Source: Streptomyces sp. DH37 | GTDB lineage: Bacteria > Actinomycetota > Actinomycetes > Streptomycetales > Streptomycetaceae | Direction of reading: 5' to 3' | Length of the DNA: 64,000 nucleotides | Assembly (NCBI RefSeq): GCF_029813835.1 | Contig: NZ_JARVKV010000001.1 | Span: 1 to 64,000, forward strand | Part shown: positions 17,917-25,877 of the stretch, piece by piece | How the letters are laid out: the number at the start of each line of letters is the position of its first letter | Position numbering within the stretch: position 1 is the first letter of the stretch | The notes under the pieces: model-generated | The model's database searches: none | The model's input: only the letters and a program-made list of their open reading frames with translations | Told to the model about the DNA's origin: nothing | Made by a program: the position numbers and the translations under genes

Positions 17917-18444
17917 ATGCACGTCGATGCCCTGATGAAGAAGCTGGAAGAATCCACCGGTGCTGTCACCGGCCGGGGGCCGGACCACCCGGTGCGGCCC
18001 GACCACGGACTCCGCCCGGCGGTGGAGGATTTTATCGACGCGTATCCGTTCCTCCGTTCGGACGACGTGTACGTCTCCTTCCTCGCGAGGTACGCCGGGG
18101 CTTATGCGGAGAGCGAGGACGGGAATCAGATCATCGACGTCTTCGGGTTCGGAGGGCCTTCCACGGACATTCTGGAGATGGAGGGCCCGGTAGTGGACGA
18201 CGAGGGCTTCCTGATCTTTGCGCAGTGCCTGTACAGCGACGTGTCGGATGGAGCGCTGGTCGACTCGTACGAGTACGACTTCGCGTTCAGCGCCCGTGAG
18301 GAGAAGCCGCGAGGTGTCTACTGCTCCGGCTCGACACTGCGCACGCACGGGCAGGGCTTCGAACTCTACGCCGAGAACTTCCACCAGTGGCTTCTGCGGA
18401 TCATCGAAGTGAACGGACGTCTTGGAAGGCCCGAAGTCCCGTGA
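17917..18444 (+). CDS. SUKH-like presumed immunity protein
   Basis: A 175-residue acidic protein directly after the toxin stop. The pattern VEDFIDAYPFLRSDDVYVSF, then LARYAGAY, IDVFGFGG, GFLIFAQCLYSD, GVYCSGSTL and FHQWLLRIIE resembles the SMI1/KNR4 (SUKH) superfamily, a common immunity fold in polymorphic toxin loci. Position alone, eight bases after a polymorphic toxin C-terminus, also points to immunity. The chosen ATG at 17917 has TGAGG six bases upstream; GTG 17914 is the alternative. Codon usage is less GC-biased than the structural genes, matching the toxin tip. The stop codon lies one base from that of the convergent AlkB gene. Confidence 0.8.
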   Translation: MHVDALMKKLEESTGAVTGRGPDHPVRPDHGLRPAVEDFIDAYPFLRSDDVYVSFLARYAGAYAESEDGNQIIDVFGFGGPSTDILEMEGPVVDDEGFLIFAQCLYSDVSDGALVDSYEYDFAFSAREEKPRGVYCSGSTLRTHGQGFELYAENFHQWLLRIIEVNGRLGRPEVP

Positions 18445-18445
18445 G

Positions 18446-19039
18446 TCATCCGTCCGGAAGCCCACCCGCCACTCGGCGGAAAGTGAGCGAAACGCGCCGT
18501 CCGCGGCTGATCCGCCGACCGGCGATCCGGTCCGTTTTGCGAGGTGGGATGCCGTGCTGCCAGTCGTAACGCGCTTCCCCCGTCATGACCAGTACGTCAC
18601 CCGGTTCCAAAAGGATTTCCCGTGTCTCGGCGGTGTCCGTGTGGCGCATGACGAACATGCACGGCGATCCGAGGCTGACCGAGAGAATGGTGGCGTCAAA
18701 ACAAGGACGACAGTCCACGTGAGGGGAAATCCCCTGCCCGGGGAGATACTCGTTGACAATCAGTTGGTTGAACACCGCGGGTGCCAGACCCTCGTGGCGG
18801 AACCGGGCCGCCAACTCGCGGGCCCAGTCGGGGAGAGGGGTGGTGCGGGAGTCGGAATCGACGGTTCGGCGGCGGTAGTCGTATCGGTACCCGTAGTGCT
18901 GGACCCGGCGCTTGAGGTCCATTCGCCAGGGCAGTCCATCGATGCTGTGGAGCAGGTCCTCCTGCTTTCCGGGATCGATATGGGAGTGGAGATGCCGAAG
19001 ACCGGGGACCGGTTCGGCGCCGGGGAGAGCGAAAAGCAT
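18446..19039 (-). CDS. ALKBH8-type AlkB 2-oxoglutarate/Fe(II) oxygenase
   Basis: A 197-residue AlkB-family dioxygenase on the strand opposite to the rest of the locus. Iron ligands are the HVD pair in PGQGISPHVD and the distal His in DWQHGIPP; the 2-oxoglutarate-binding arginines lie in RRISRGRRVSLTFRRV. The segments VQHYGYRYDYRRR, LIVNEYLPGQGI, ILSVSLGS and LVMTGEARYDW closely follow the ALKBH8 oxygenase domain, which acts on tRNA uridines, rather than E. coli AlkB. Relatives oxidatively remove or hydroxylate methyl groups on nucleic acids. It lies tail-to-tail with the immunity gene and shares the lower GC of the cargo cassette. The substrate is unknown. Confidence 0.9.
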   Translation of the reverse strand: MLFALPGAEPVPGLRHLHSHIDPGKQEDLLHSIDGLPWRMDLKRRVQHYGYRYDYRRRTVDSDSRTTPLPDWARELAARFRHEGLAPAVFNQLIVNEYLPGQGISPHVDCRPCFDATILSVSLGSPCMFVMRHTDTAETREILLEPGDVLVMTGEARYDWQHGIPPRKTDRIAGRRISRGRRVSLTFRRVAGGLPDG

Positions 19040-19045
19040 TCACCC

Positions 19046-19077
19046 AGTATATTCACCCGCCGGACGGGGCGTCCGGC
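19046..19077 (-). promoter_or_regulatory. promoter and palindrome of the AlkB-like gene
   Basis: Read on the minus strand, TATACT (19051-19046) lies seven bases from the ATG at 19039, so a transcript would begin at the start codon (leaderless). Where the -35 element should be, there is instead the perfect inverted repeat GCCGGACG-GGG-CGTCCGGC (19059-19077), lying between this gene and the downstream baseplate genes. It could be an activator site or the foot of a terminator for upstream plus-strand transcription. Confidence 0.45.
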
Positions 19078-19095
19078 CGATCGGGGGTTCCTTTC

Positions 19096-19791
19096 ATGAC
19101 CCGGTACGCCGACATTCCCAGGCCCATCCGCTCCGGCATCGTCGTCGTCGATCCCGAGCGGGGGACGCCGCAGCGCATCATCGTGCTGCAGTTCAACCCC
19201 GACACCCTGGAGCGCAGCGTCAGCCCCCAGGCCGCCGGGGGGAGCGGTGACGCCGGGGGCGGGGGGAGCGGGGGAGACCGGAACGAGGCGCTGCGGCTGA
19301 AGGGGCCGGCGCAGGAGACGTGGAAGTTCACCGCCGAGATCGACTCCACCGACCAGCTGGAGGTGGCGGCGCCCGACGGGATCCACCCGGAGCTCGCCAC
19401 GCTGGAGATGCTCGTCCAGCCGACGACGGCGCAGTTGAGGGAGGCCACCAGGCTGGCCGGGAAGGGCACCATCGAGATCGCCCCGATCGAGATGCCGCTG
19501 ACCCTGTTCACCTGGGGCAGCAAGCGCGTCATGCCCGTGCGGCTGACGGAGCTGTCGGTCAACGAGTCCGCCTTCGACGTGAACCTGAACCCGATACGGG
19601 CCTCCCTCGGCATCGGGATGAAGGTGCTGACGGTGAGCGATCTGCCCGCCGGGCACCGCGGCGCCGAGCTGTACCTGGCGCACCTGGCGCAGAAGGAGCG
19701 GCTGGCCGGCACCGCGCGGGCGGGGACCCTCGGGGCGCTCGGCCTGACCGGAGCCGACATCGGGATGAGGAGGGTGTGGCCGCCGTCATGA
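19096..19791 (+). CDS. CIS tube-adjacent baseplate protein (CIS7-like N-terminal part)
   Basis: A 231-residue protein of the contractile injection system tube/baseplate family (N-terminal part of Afp7/Pvc7). Diagnostic segments are IVVLQFNPDTLERSV (as PQRIIVLQFNPDTLERSV here), GPAQETWKFTAEIDSTDQLE, TLFTWGSKRVMPVRLTELSV and SAFDVNLNPIRASLGIGMKVL. A Gly/Ser-rich insertion (about residues 45-62) interrupts the family core. In Afp/PVC this domain connects tube to hub and is followed by a LysM module; here the LysM-like part is a separate overlapping gene. The next gene starts in the ATGA overlap. Confidence 0.88.
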   Translation: MTRYADIPRPIRSGIVVVDPERGTPQRIIVLQFNPDTLERSVSPQAAGGSGDAGGGGSGGDRNEALRLKGPAQETWKFTAEIDSTDQLEVAAPDGIHPELATLEMLVQPTTAQLREATRLAGKGTIEIAPIEMPLTLFTWGSKRVMPVRLTELSVNESAFDVNLNPIRASLGIGMKVLTVSDLPAGHRGAELYLAHLAQKERLAGTARAGTLGALGLTGADIGMRRVWPPS

Positions 19792-20159
19792 CCGAGCCGT
19801 ACGAGAATCCGCCGGACGGGATCCCGGGTTCGCATCCGTATCCACGGACGAGCCGTTACCACGACGCCGAGATCGGGGTGTACCGCGCGCCCGACGGCAC
19901 CGAGGTCCGTTACGCCAGGCGGCGGTTGCTGCCCCCGCTCCCGGAGGACCGGAGCGAGGACACCGCCGTCCACACCGTCGGCAGCGGCGAGCGTCCCGAC
20001 CAGCTCGCCCAGCGCTACTTCGGCGACCCCTCCCAGTGGTGGCGGATCGCCGACGCCAACCCCGTCCTCGACCCGCACGAGCTGACCGCCGAGCCGGGCC
20101 GGGAGATCGACGTCCCGCTGCCCGGCGGCTTCCCGCAGGGGGGCGCGCATGGCCGGTGA
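19788..20159 (+). CDS. LysM-like baseplate protein
   Basis: A 123-residue protein with one LysM-like module in its second half: HTVGSGERPDQLAQRYFGDP, then SQWWRIADANPVLDPHELTAEPGREIDVPLP. This is the pattern of phage tail protein X / gp53-type LysM proteins that hold the hub in the baseplate. The N-terminal ~55 residues (RTSRYHDAEIGVYRAPDGTEVRYARRR) are a conserved-looking lead segment. It starts within the stop of the CIS7-like gene (ATGA) and overlaps the hub gene by 11 nt. Together the two genes correspond to a split Afp7. Confidence 0.87.
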   Translation: MTEPYENPPDGIPGSHPYPRTSRYHDAEIGVYRAPDGTEVRYARRRLLPPLPEDRSEDTAVHTVGSGERPDQLAQRYFGDPSQWWRIADANPVLDPHELTAEPGREIDVPLPGGFPQGGAHGR

Positions 20160-21288
20160 GCGCGTCGGAGGCGGGCCGATCCACCTCACCCTGAGCATGG
20201 GACCCCACCTCGTCCGCCCCGTGCCCGCGGCGGTGAGCGAGGCGCTGCTGTCCGCGCAGATCACCAGTACCGCGGGCGAACGCTCCGGCTTCCAGCTGGC
20301 GTTCGACCTCACCAAGAGGGGCGCGATCGCCGGGAACCTGCTGCCGGAGGGGTTCTTCGACCCGCGCACCCGCGTCATCGTCACGACGACGGTCAGGGGA
20401 ACCCCGACCGTCCTCCTCGACGGGATGATCGTGCGGCAGGAGGTCGGCGCGAGCAACCAGCCCGGCCGGTCGACGCTGACCGTCACCGGCGAGGACCTGA
20501 CCCTCCTCATGGACCTGGAGGAGCGGACGGACCGCTACCCCAACCTCCCGCCGAGCGAGCGCGTCAGGCGCGTCCTCGCCAGGTACGCCGACTACGGCGT
20601 CCACCCGGACGTCCACCCCGAGCAGATCCTCCAGCAGCCCCGCGCCGAGCACCGCGTGGACTACCAGACCGGCACGGACCTCGCCTACGTCAACGAGCTG
20701 GCCCGCGCCAACGGCTACGTCTTCTACCTGGAACCCGGCCCGCGGCCGGGCCACTCCACCGCCTACTGGGGCCCGCAGCGCCGCGTCGGCCTCCCGCAGC
20801 ACGCGCTCAACGTCAACATGGACGTCCACTCCACCGTCGACCAGCTCACCTTCGCCTACGACGGCGCCGCCCGCGAGGAGCCGCAGGCCCACTGGCAGGA
20901 CCCGCGCACCCGCGAGGCCCCCCTGCTGCCGCAGCCCGACATCAGCCCGCTGCGCCCGCCGCTGGGGAGGCGCGCGAGCCCGGCGCTCAAACGCCGGCGG
21001 CTGACCGGTACCGCCAAGAAGGACCTCGCCCAGGCCCGGGCCGAGGCGCTGGCGCGGGCCGCGACGTCCGCCGACGCGATCTCCGGCTCCGGGCGGCTCG
21101 ACGTCAACCGCCACGGCTACGTACTGCGCCCGCGCGAGCTCGTCGGAGTGCGCGGCGCGGGCGTGACGTACGACGGCGAGTACTACGTCACCTCCGTCAC
21201 GCACGACCTCACGCCCGGCTCGTACCGGCAGAACTTCACGCTCGCGCGCGAGGGCCTGATCGCGCGCAGCGACACCGTCCGCCCCTAG
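20149..21288 (+). CDS. gpD-like hub (VgrG N-terminal half)
   Basis: A 379-residue late-control-D / gp27-like hub protein. It has the two barrel subdomains of VgrG/Afp8 (LLSAQITSTAGERSGFQLAF ... TVLLDGMIVRQEV; DLTLLMDLEERTDRYPNLPPSERV; LAYVNELARANGYVFYLEP; YDGEYYVTSVTHDLTPGSYRQNFTLAREG). Three copies assemble the ring that adapts the sixfold tube to the threefold spike. It lacks the beta-helical needle, which is encoded separately 40 bp downstream. A basic insertion (about residues 265-310, LGRRASPALKRRRL) lies in a surface loop. The start overlaps the preceding gene. Confidence 0.92.
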   Translation: MAGERVGGGPIHLTLSMGPHLVRPVPAAVSEALLSAQITSTAGERSGFQLAFDLTKRGAIAGNLLPEGFFDPRTRVIVTTTVRGTPTVLLDGMIVRQEVGASNQPGRSTLTVTGEDLTLLMDLEERTDRYPNLPPSERVRRVLARYADYGVHPDVHPEQILQQPRAEHRVDYQTGTDLAYVNELARANGYVFYLEPGPRPGHSTAYWGPQRRVGLPQHALNVNMDVHSTVDQLTFAYDGAAREEPQAHWQDPRTREAPLLPQPDISPLRPPLGRRASPALKRRRLTGTAKKDLAQARAEALARAATSADAISGSGRLDVNRHGYVLRPRELVGVRGAGVTYDGEYYVTSVTHDLTPGSYRQNFTLAREGLIARSDTVRP

Positions 21289-21328
21289 GGGTCGCCGAGA
21301 CCACAGAGACCGATCAGGAGCAGTCCGC

Positions 21329-21871
21329 ATGGCGCCAGCACCGCACAACCGCTTCCTCGGCAAGTTCAGGGGCCGGGTGGCGGACAACGACGACCCGCTG
21401 GGGATCGGCCGGGTCACCGCCCACGTCCCGGACGTGCTCGGCAACGAGGCCTCGACCTGGGCCATGCCCTGCCTCCCCTTCACCGGCGAGCGGGCCGGCC
21501 AGTACGTCGTCCCGGGCGTGGGCGCGGGCGTCTGGATCGAGTTCGAGCAGGGCGACCCCAGTTTCCCGATCTGGACGGGCTGCTGGTACGGCGAGGCGGG
21601 CGAACTGCCGGAGGACGCTGAGGCCGCGGCGCGGACGGGCGCCGAGCCGGTCGTCATCCAGACCCGGGGGAAGCACAAGATCGTGATCTCCGACGACCCG
21701 GCGACCGGGATCCTGCTCCAGGCCCCGGGATCCGACGGCGGGCCGGGTCCCTCCATCCGCGTCACCCGGGACGGCATCCACATCGACAACGGGCAGGGGG
21801 CCTCGGTCTCGGTGGCCGGGGACCGGGTCGACGTCAACCGGGGCCGGCTGATCGTGCCCATCAAACGCTGA
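21329..21871 (+). CDS. gpV-like spike protein
   Basis: A 180-residue baseplate assembly protein V / gp5-type spike. An OB-fold with FRGRVADNDDPLGIGRVTAHVPDV, GQYVVPGVGAGVWIEFEQGD and PSFPIWTGCWYGE is followed by a short needle-like region (HKIVISDDPATGILLQAPG ... GIHIDNGQGASVSVAGDRVDVNRG). The protein trimerises and carries the PAAR tip. It corresponds to the C-terminal half of Afp8/VgrG, here separated from its gpD partner. CAGGAG at 21315-21320 is a good ribosome site. The PAAR-like tip gene follows after 18 bp. Confidence 0.93.
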   Translation: MAPAPHNRFLGKFRGRVADNDDPLGIGRVTAHVPDVLGNEASTWAMPCLPFTGERAGQYVVPGVGAGVWIEFEQGDPSFPIWTGCWYGEAGELPEDAEAAARTGAEPVVIQTRGKHKIVISDDPATGILLQAPGSDGGPGPSIRVTRDGIHIDNGQGASVSVAGDRVDVNRGRLIVPIKR

Positions 21872-21889
21872 ACGGGACGGGGGAGAGTC

Positions 21890-22228
21890 TTGTCCGGAAA
21901 AGTCATGCACACCGGCACCGTGGTCGGCTGCCCGCACGGCGGCCTGGCGGGCGCCGCGGGCGCCGACGCGCGGGGGGTGCTGGTCGACGGCCGGCCGGTC
22001 GCCACCGGCGCGCTCGTCCACGCCGTCACCGGCTGCCGCCACACCGTCGACGGGGTCCCGGCGCCGTGCGCCACCGTCCGCTGGACGCCCGCGTCCGGCG
22101 GGGTGCTCGTCGACGGCTCGCCGCTGCTGCCGGAGAACGCGCCGGGGACGTGCCTCACCGCACGGCTCGTACCGCAGGGGGCGCCGGTCGTCGCCTCCAC
22201 GACGGAGGAGGGGGTGGTGTGCGGATGA
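21890..22228 (+). CDS. PAAR-like spike tip
   Basis: A 112-residue Cys/His-rich small protein with GCPHGG, GCRHTVDGVPAPC, GVLVDGSPLL and a final CG. This is the PAAR-like (Afp10) arrangement that folds into a metal-stabilised cone on the spike. The start is taken as TTG 21890 (MSGKVMHTGTVVGCPHG), because homologous tips begin with a short SGKV-like lead and GGGGGAGAG lies just upstream; ATG 21905 would shorten it by five residues. It overlaps the gp25-like gene (ATGA). No toxin extension is fused to the tip. Confidence 0.88.
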   Translation: MSGKVMHTGTVVGCPHGGLAGAAGADARGVLVDGRPVATGALVHAVTGCRHTVDGVPAPCATVRWTPASGGVLVDGSPLLPENAPGTCLTARLVPQGAPVVASTTEEGVVCG

Positions 22229-22608
22229 GGGCACGGGCGGTACGCAGGGACATCGCCTTCCCGTTCCGCGTCGGCCGGAGCGGCCGGACGGCGCACGCGG
22301 CGTACGACGAGCACGTCCGCGACCTGATCGAGCAGCTGCTGTTCACCGGCCCCGGCGAGCGCGTGATGCGCCCCGACTTCGGCTGCGGGCTGCTGGACCT
22401 GGTGTTCGCCCCCGACAGTCCGGAGCTGGCCTCCGCGCTGGAGCTGTCGGTGCAGGCGTCGCTCCAGCGGTGGCTGGGCGAACTGATCGCCGTGGAGGAC
22501 CTGGACGTGGCGAGCGAGGAGAACGTCGTCCGCGTCCGGCTGCGCTACGCGGTGCGCGCCACCGGCAGCAGGCGCGACGAGGTCTTCGAGGGGAGGGGCG
22601 CGGCATGA
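22225..22608 (+). CDS. gp25-like baseplate wedge protein
   Basis: A 127-residue GPW/gp25 family protein. The segments IAFPFRVGRSGRTAHAAYDE, HVRDLIEQLLFTGPGERVMRPDFGCGLLDLVF and SLQRWLGELIAVEDLDV carry the EQLLFT..GER.M.P.FG signature. In T4 and Afp (Afp9) this protein nucleates sheath assembly at the baseplate. Both its ends overlap neighbouring genes by four bases (ATGA), so it is tightly coupled to the PAAR-like and gpJ-like genes. Confidence 0.95.
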   Translation: MRARAVRRDIAFPFRVGRSGRTAHAAYDEHVRDLIEQLLFTGPGERVMRPDFGCGLLDLVFAPDSPELASALELSVQASLQRWLGELIAVEDLDVASEENVVRVRLRYAVRATGSRRDEVFEGRGAA

Positions 22609-25600
22609 GCGGCGGTACGGACACGACGGCCCCGCGCCGGGCCGGCAGGCGCGGCAGGGTGCGGGCGGCACGGCTGAACGGCGTGGACGCGGTCGAGGTG
22701 GGCGACGACGGGCTCACCCTCACCGTCACCTTCCTCGGCAAGGCCCCGCACGGCCTGTGCCCGGAGAACATCCGCATCGACGGCGGCCGCCGTTCCCCCG
22801 GTCCCCGGATCGAGGCCGTCGCCGTGGAGGTCGAGCGCGAGGAGGACCCGGAACTCGACGACAGGCTGTACGTCACCCTGGACCGGACCGGCGGCACCGG
22901 CCGCTACCGGCTGGCGGTCGTCGGCGCCGACCCGTACGGCCGCCCCGGCACCGAGCCGTTCCCCGGCTTCGACCAGCGCTACCACTCGGCCGGGTTCTCG
23001 TTCCCGTCCGACCGCCCCTCGCCCTTCGACTGCCTGGACACGGACGGCGGAGACGGCGGAGACGGCGCGGACGGCGGGGAAGCGGAGCCGCCCGGAGCCT
23101 TCCGGCCCGCCCCCGTCATCGACTACACCGCCCGCGACCACGACACCCTGCGCCGGCTCGTCATGGACCGGCTGGCCCTGACGGCGCCCGACTGGATCGA
23201 ACGCAACCCGGCCGACCTGGGCACCACCCTGGTCGAGCTGCTGGCGTACACCGCCGACCGGATCAGCCACCAGCAGGACGCGGTCGCCACCGAGGCGTAC
23301 CTCGACACCGCACGCCGCCGCGTCTCGGTGCGCCGCCACGCACGGCTCGTCGACTACCCCATGCACGACGGCTGCAGCGCCCGCGTGCTGGTCGCCGTCG
23401 AGGTGGCCCGGCCGCTGACGCTGCTCGCCGGGACGTACCGCTTCGCCGCCGTCGACGTGCGCGCCCTCGGCCCGCGCGACCGGCCGCGCACCGGCACGGT
23501 CATCGACGACGGCGACCTGGCGGTGCTGGAGGAGCGCGGCTCGGTGGAGGTCTTCGAACCGGTCACCGACGCGCCGCTGCGGCTGCGGCCCGAGCACAAC
23601 GCCATCCGCTTCTGGACCTGGGGCGGGGAGCAGTGCGCGCTGCCCCGGGGGGCCACGTCCGCCACCCTGCGCGACGAGTGGGCCGACGAGGGGTGCGAGG
23701 AGCGGCGGCTGGACCTGCGGCCCGGCGACCTGCTGGTGCTGGAGGAGGTCAGGGGCTCCCGCTCGGGCACGCCCGGCGACGCCGACCCCGCCCGCCGGCA
23801 GGCCGTACGCCTGACCTCCGTCACCCCGGCCGTCGACCGGCTGTACGACCAGCCGGTGCTGGAGGTCACCTGGGCCCGCGGGGACGCGCTCGCCTTCCCG
23901 CTGTGCCTGACCGCGCCCGCCGGCCGGGACTGCGAGCCGGTCGAGGACGTCACCGTGGCGCGCGGCAACGTGGCCCTCGCCGACCACGGCCGCTCCCTCA
24001 CCTTCCGCGGACGCGTCCCCGAGCGCCTGACCGTGCCGCCGGCGCCCGCCGTCGTCCCGTCCTGCGACCCGCCCGCGTCCGGCTGCGGGACCCCCGCGGA
24101 CACGGGCAACCGGCCCGGCAGGCTGATCCTGGACCGGCTCGAACAGGCGCGCCACGGGCTGCTGCTGACACCGGCGCAGGTGCGCGGGCTGTTCGAGGTC
24201 GTCGGCGAGGAGGCGGTACGGCGCGCCGGGATCGGCCTCGAGACGGTCGGCAGGAAGCAGGAGAGGGCGGTGCCCGGCACGGCCCACGAGCAGGCCGCCG
24301 CCCTGGAGACGCTGCTCGCCCAGTCCGTCTACCCCGGCATCGCCCCGCGCTTCCGCCCGCGGCTGCACCGCTTCCCCGTCGCCCAGACCGTGCCGTTCCC
24401 CGAGCCGCGCCATGTCTCGGCAGGGCAGGCCGAGCGGCTGGCCGCCGTCCCCGGACGGGTGCGGCAGCGGCTGGTGGAGCTGTGGCGCAGCGCCCGCGAC
24501 CGCGACGGGCTGGACGACCGGGAGATCGCCGAACTGGCCGTGCTGTTCGGGCTGGAGACGCTGGAACGGCTGGAGCTGCGGCGCCGCCCGGTGCCCGCCC
24601 TGCGCGAACTGCTGCACCGCGGCGACCGACTGCTGGCGGCGAAGCTCCGCCGGCTGGAGGTGCTGACGGCGCGGGCCCGCGCCGGGCGCGTCCTGGACGG
24701 GCGGACCGCCTGGGAGATCGCGCACACCTGGGGTCCGCCGTACGCGGCCGGGCTGCACCCGGACGAACCCGAGCTGTCCGGGCCCGCCGCCGCGCTCGTC
24801 CCCGACCCGCGCGCGGCGCTCCCGGCCGTACGGCTGACCGGCGGCACGAGGGACGGAGGCGGCGGGGAGGACAGGGAGGACGGGGAGGACGGGGAGGCCG
24901 TGTGGGAGCCGCGCCGCGACCTCCTCGACAGCGGCCCCCGCGACCGCCACTTCACCGGCGAACTGGAGGACGACGGACGGCTCGCGCTGCGCTTCGGCGA
25001 CGGCCTGCACGGCGCCCGGCCCGAACCCGGCTCCGTCCTGGCCGTCCACTACCGGCTGGGCGGCGGTACGGCCGGCAACGTCGGCGCCGAGGCCGTCAAC
25101 CACCTGGTGCTGTGCCGGGAGGAGTACGACGCCGAGGCGGGCGAGCCGATGCCCGTGGCCGGGGTGCGCAACCCGCTTCCGGCCGCCGGCGGCACCGGGC
25201 CGGAGCCCGTCGAGCAGGTGCGCCGCCTCGCGCCGTCGGCCCCCGGGCGGACGCGGCTGCGCGCCGTCACCGCCGGGGACTACGCGGAACTGGCCTCCGC
25301 CCTGCCCGGCGTACGGCGCGCGGCGGCCGAGATCCGCTGGACGGGAAGCGTCCGGGAGGTACACGTCGCGGTCGACGCCGACGGGACCGGACGGGTCCCC
25401 GCCGAACTGCTCGACGCGGTGGCGCAGGCGCTGGAGGCCTACCGGCTCATCGGCCACGACCTGGTGGTGCGGCCCGCGCGGCCGGTGCCCCTGGACGTGG
25501 AGGTGGAGGTGTGCGCGGCGCCCGGCCATCCGAGGGGCCGGGTCCTGGCCGAACTGCGCCGGGTGCTCGGCAACCGCCGGCTGCCCGGCGGCCGGCTCGG

Positions 25601-25877
25601 CTTCTTCCACCCGGACGCGCTCGGCTTCGGCGAACCGGTGCGGCTCAGCCGCCTGGTGGCCGCCGCCGCGGCCGTGCCGGGCGTGGAGGGCGTACGCGTC
25701 ACCAGGCTGCGACGGCTGTTCGCGGACGCCTCCACCAACGACCCGGACCCGATCGACGACTCGGCACTGGAGGACGGTGTGCTGCGGCTCGCCCCGCTGG
25801 AGATCGCCCGATGCGACAACGACCCGGAGCGGCCCGAGAACGGTCGGCTCACGCTGAGGCCGGGAGGCGCGCGATGA
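22605..25877 (+). CDS. large gpJ/gp6-like baseplate protein (Afp11-like)
   Basis: A 1090-residue baseplate wedge protein. After an Arg-rich lead and an Ig-like segment (VEVGDDGLTLTVTFLGKAPH), the core contains IDYTARDHDTLRRLVMDRLA, PADLGTTLVELLAYTADRIS and HQQDAVATEAYLDTARRRVSVRRHARL, the family block near residues 165-260. The gpJ-like C-terminal half has LALRFGDGLHGARPEPGSVL, YRLGGGTAGNVGAEAVNHLV and PGVEGVRVTRLRRLFADAS. It corresponds to Afp11/Pvc11. The central ~350-residue insertion (about 470-830), rich in charged helices, is longer than in compact phage gp6. It starts in the gp25 stop and ends in the start of the next baseplate gene. Confidence 0.92.
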   Translation: MSGGTDTTAPRRAGRRGRVRAARLNGVDAVEVGDDGLTLTVTFLGKAPHGLCPENIRIDGGRRSPGPRIEAVAVEVEREEDPELDDRLYVTLDRTGGTGRYRLAVVGADPYGRPGTEPFPGFDQRYHSAGFSFPSDRPSPFDCLDTDGGDGGDGADGGEAEPPGAFRPAPVIDYTARDHDTLRRLVMDRLALTAPDWIERNPADLGTTLVELLAYTADRISHQQDAVATEAYLDTARRRVSVRRHARLVDYPMHDGCSARVLVAVEVARPLTLLAGTYRFAAVDVRALGPRDRPRTGTVIDDGDLAVLEERGSVEVFEPVTDAPLRLRPEHNAIRFWTWGGEQCALPRGATSATLRDEWADEGCEERRLDLRPGDLLVLEEVRGSRSGTPGDADPARRQAVRLTSVTPAVDRLYDQPVLEVTWARGDALAFPLCLTAPAGRDCEPVEDVTVARGNVALADHGRSLTFRGRVPERLTVPPAPAVVPSCDPPASGCGTPADTGNRPGRLILDRLEQARHGLLLTPAQVRGLFEVVGEEAVRRAGIGLETVGRKQERAVPGTAHEQAAALETLLAQSVYPGIAPRFRPRLHRFPVAQTVPFPEPRHVSAGQAERLAAVPGRVRQRLVELWRSARDRDGLDDREIAELAVLFGLETLERLELRRRPVPALRELLHRGDRLLAAKLRRLEVLTARARAGRVLDGRTAWEIAHTWGPPYAAGLHPDEPELSGPAAALVPDPRAALPAVRLTGGTRDGGGGEDREDGEDGEAVWEPRRDLLDSGPRDRHFTGELEDDGRLALRFGDGLHGARPEPGSVLAVHYRLGGGTAGNVGAEAVNHLVLCREEYDAEAGEPMPVAGVRNPLPAAGGTGPEPVEQVRRLAPSAPGRTRLRAVTAGDYAELASALPGVRRAAAEIRWTGSVREVHVAVDADGTGRVPAELLDAVAQALEAYRLIGHDLVVRPARPVPLDVEVEVCAAPGHPRGRVLAELRRVLGNRRLPGGRLGFFHPDALGFGEPVRLSRLVAAAAAVPGVEGVRVTRLRRLFADASTNDPDPIDDSALEDGVLRLAPLEIARCDNDPERPENGRLTLRPGGAR

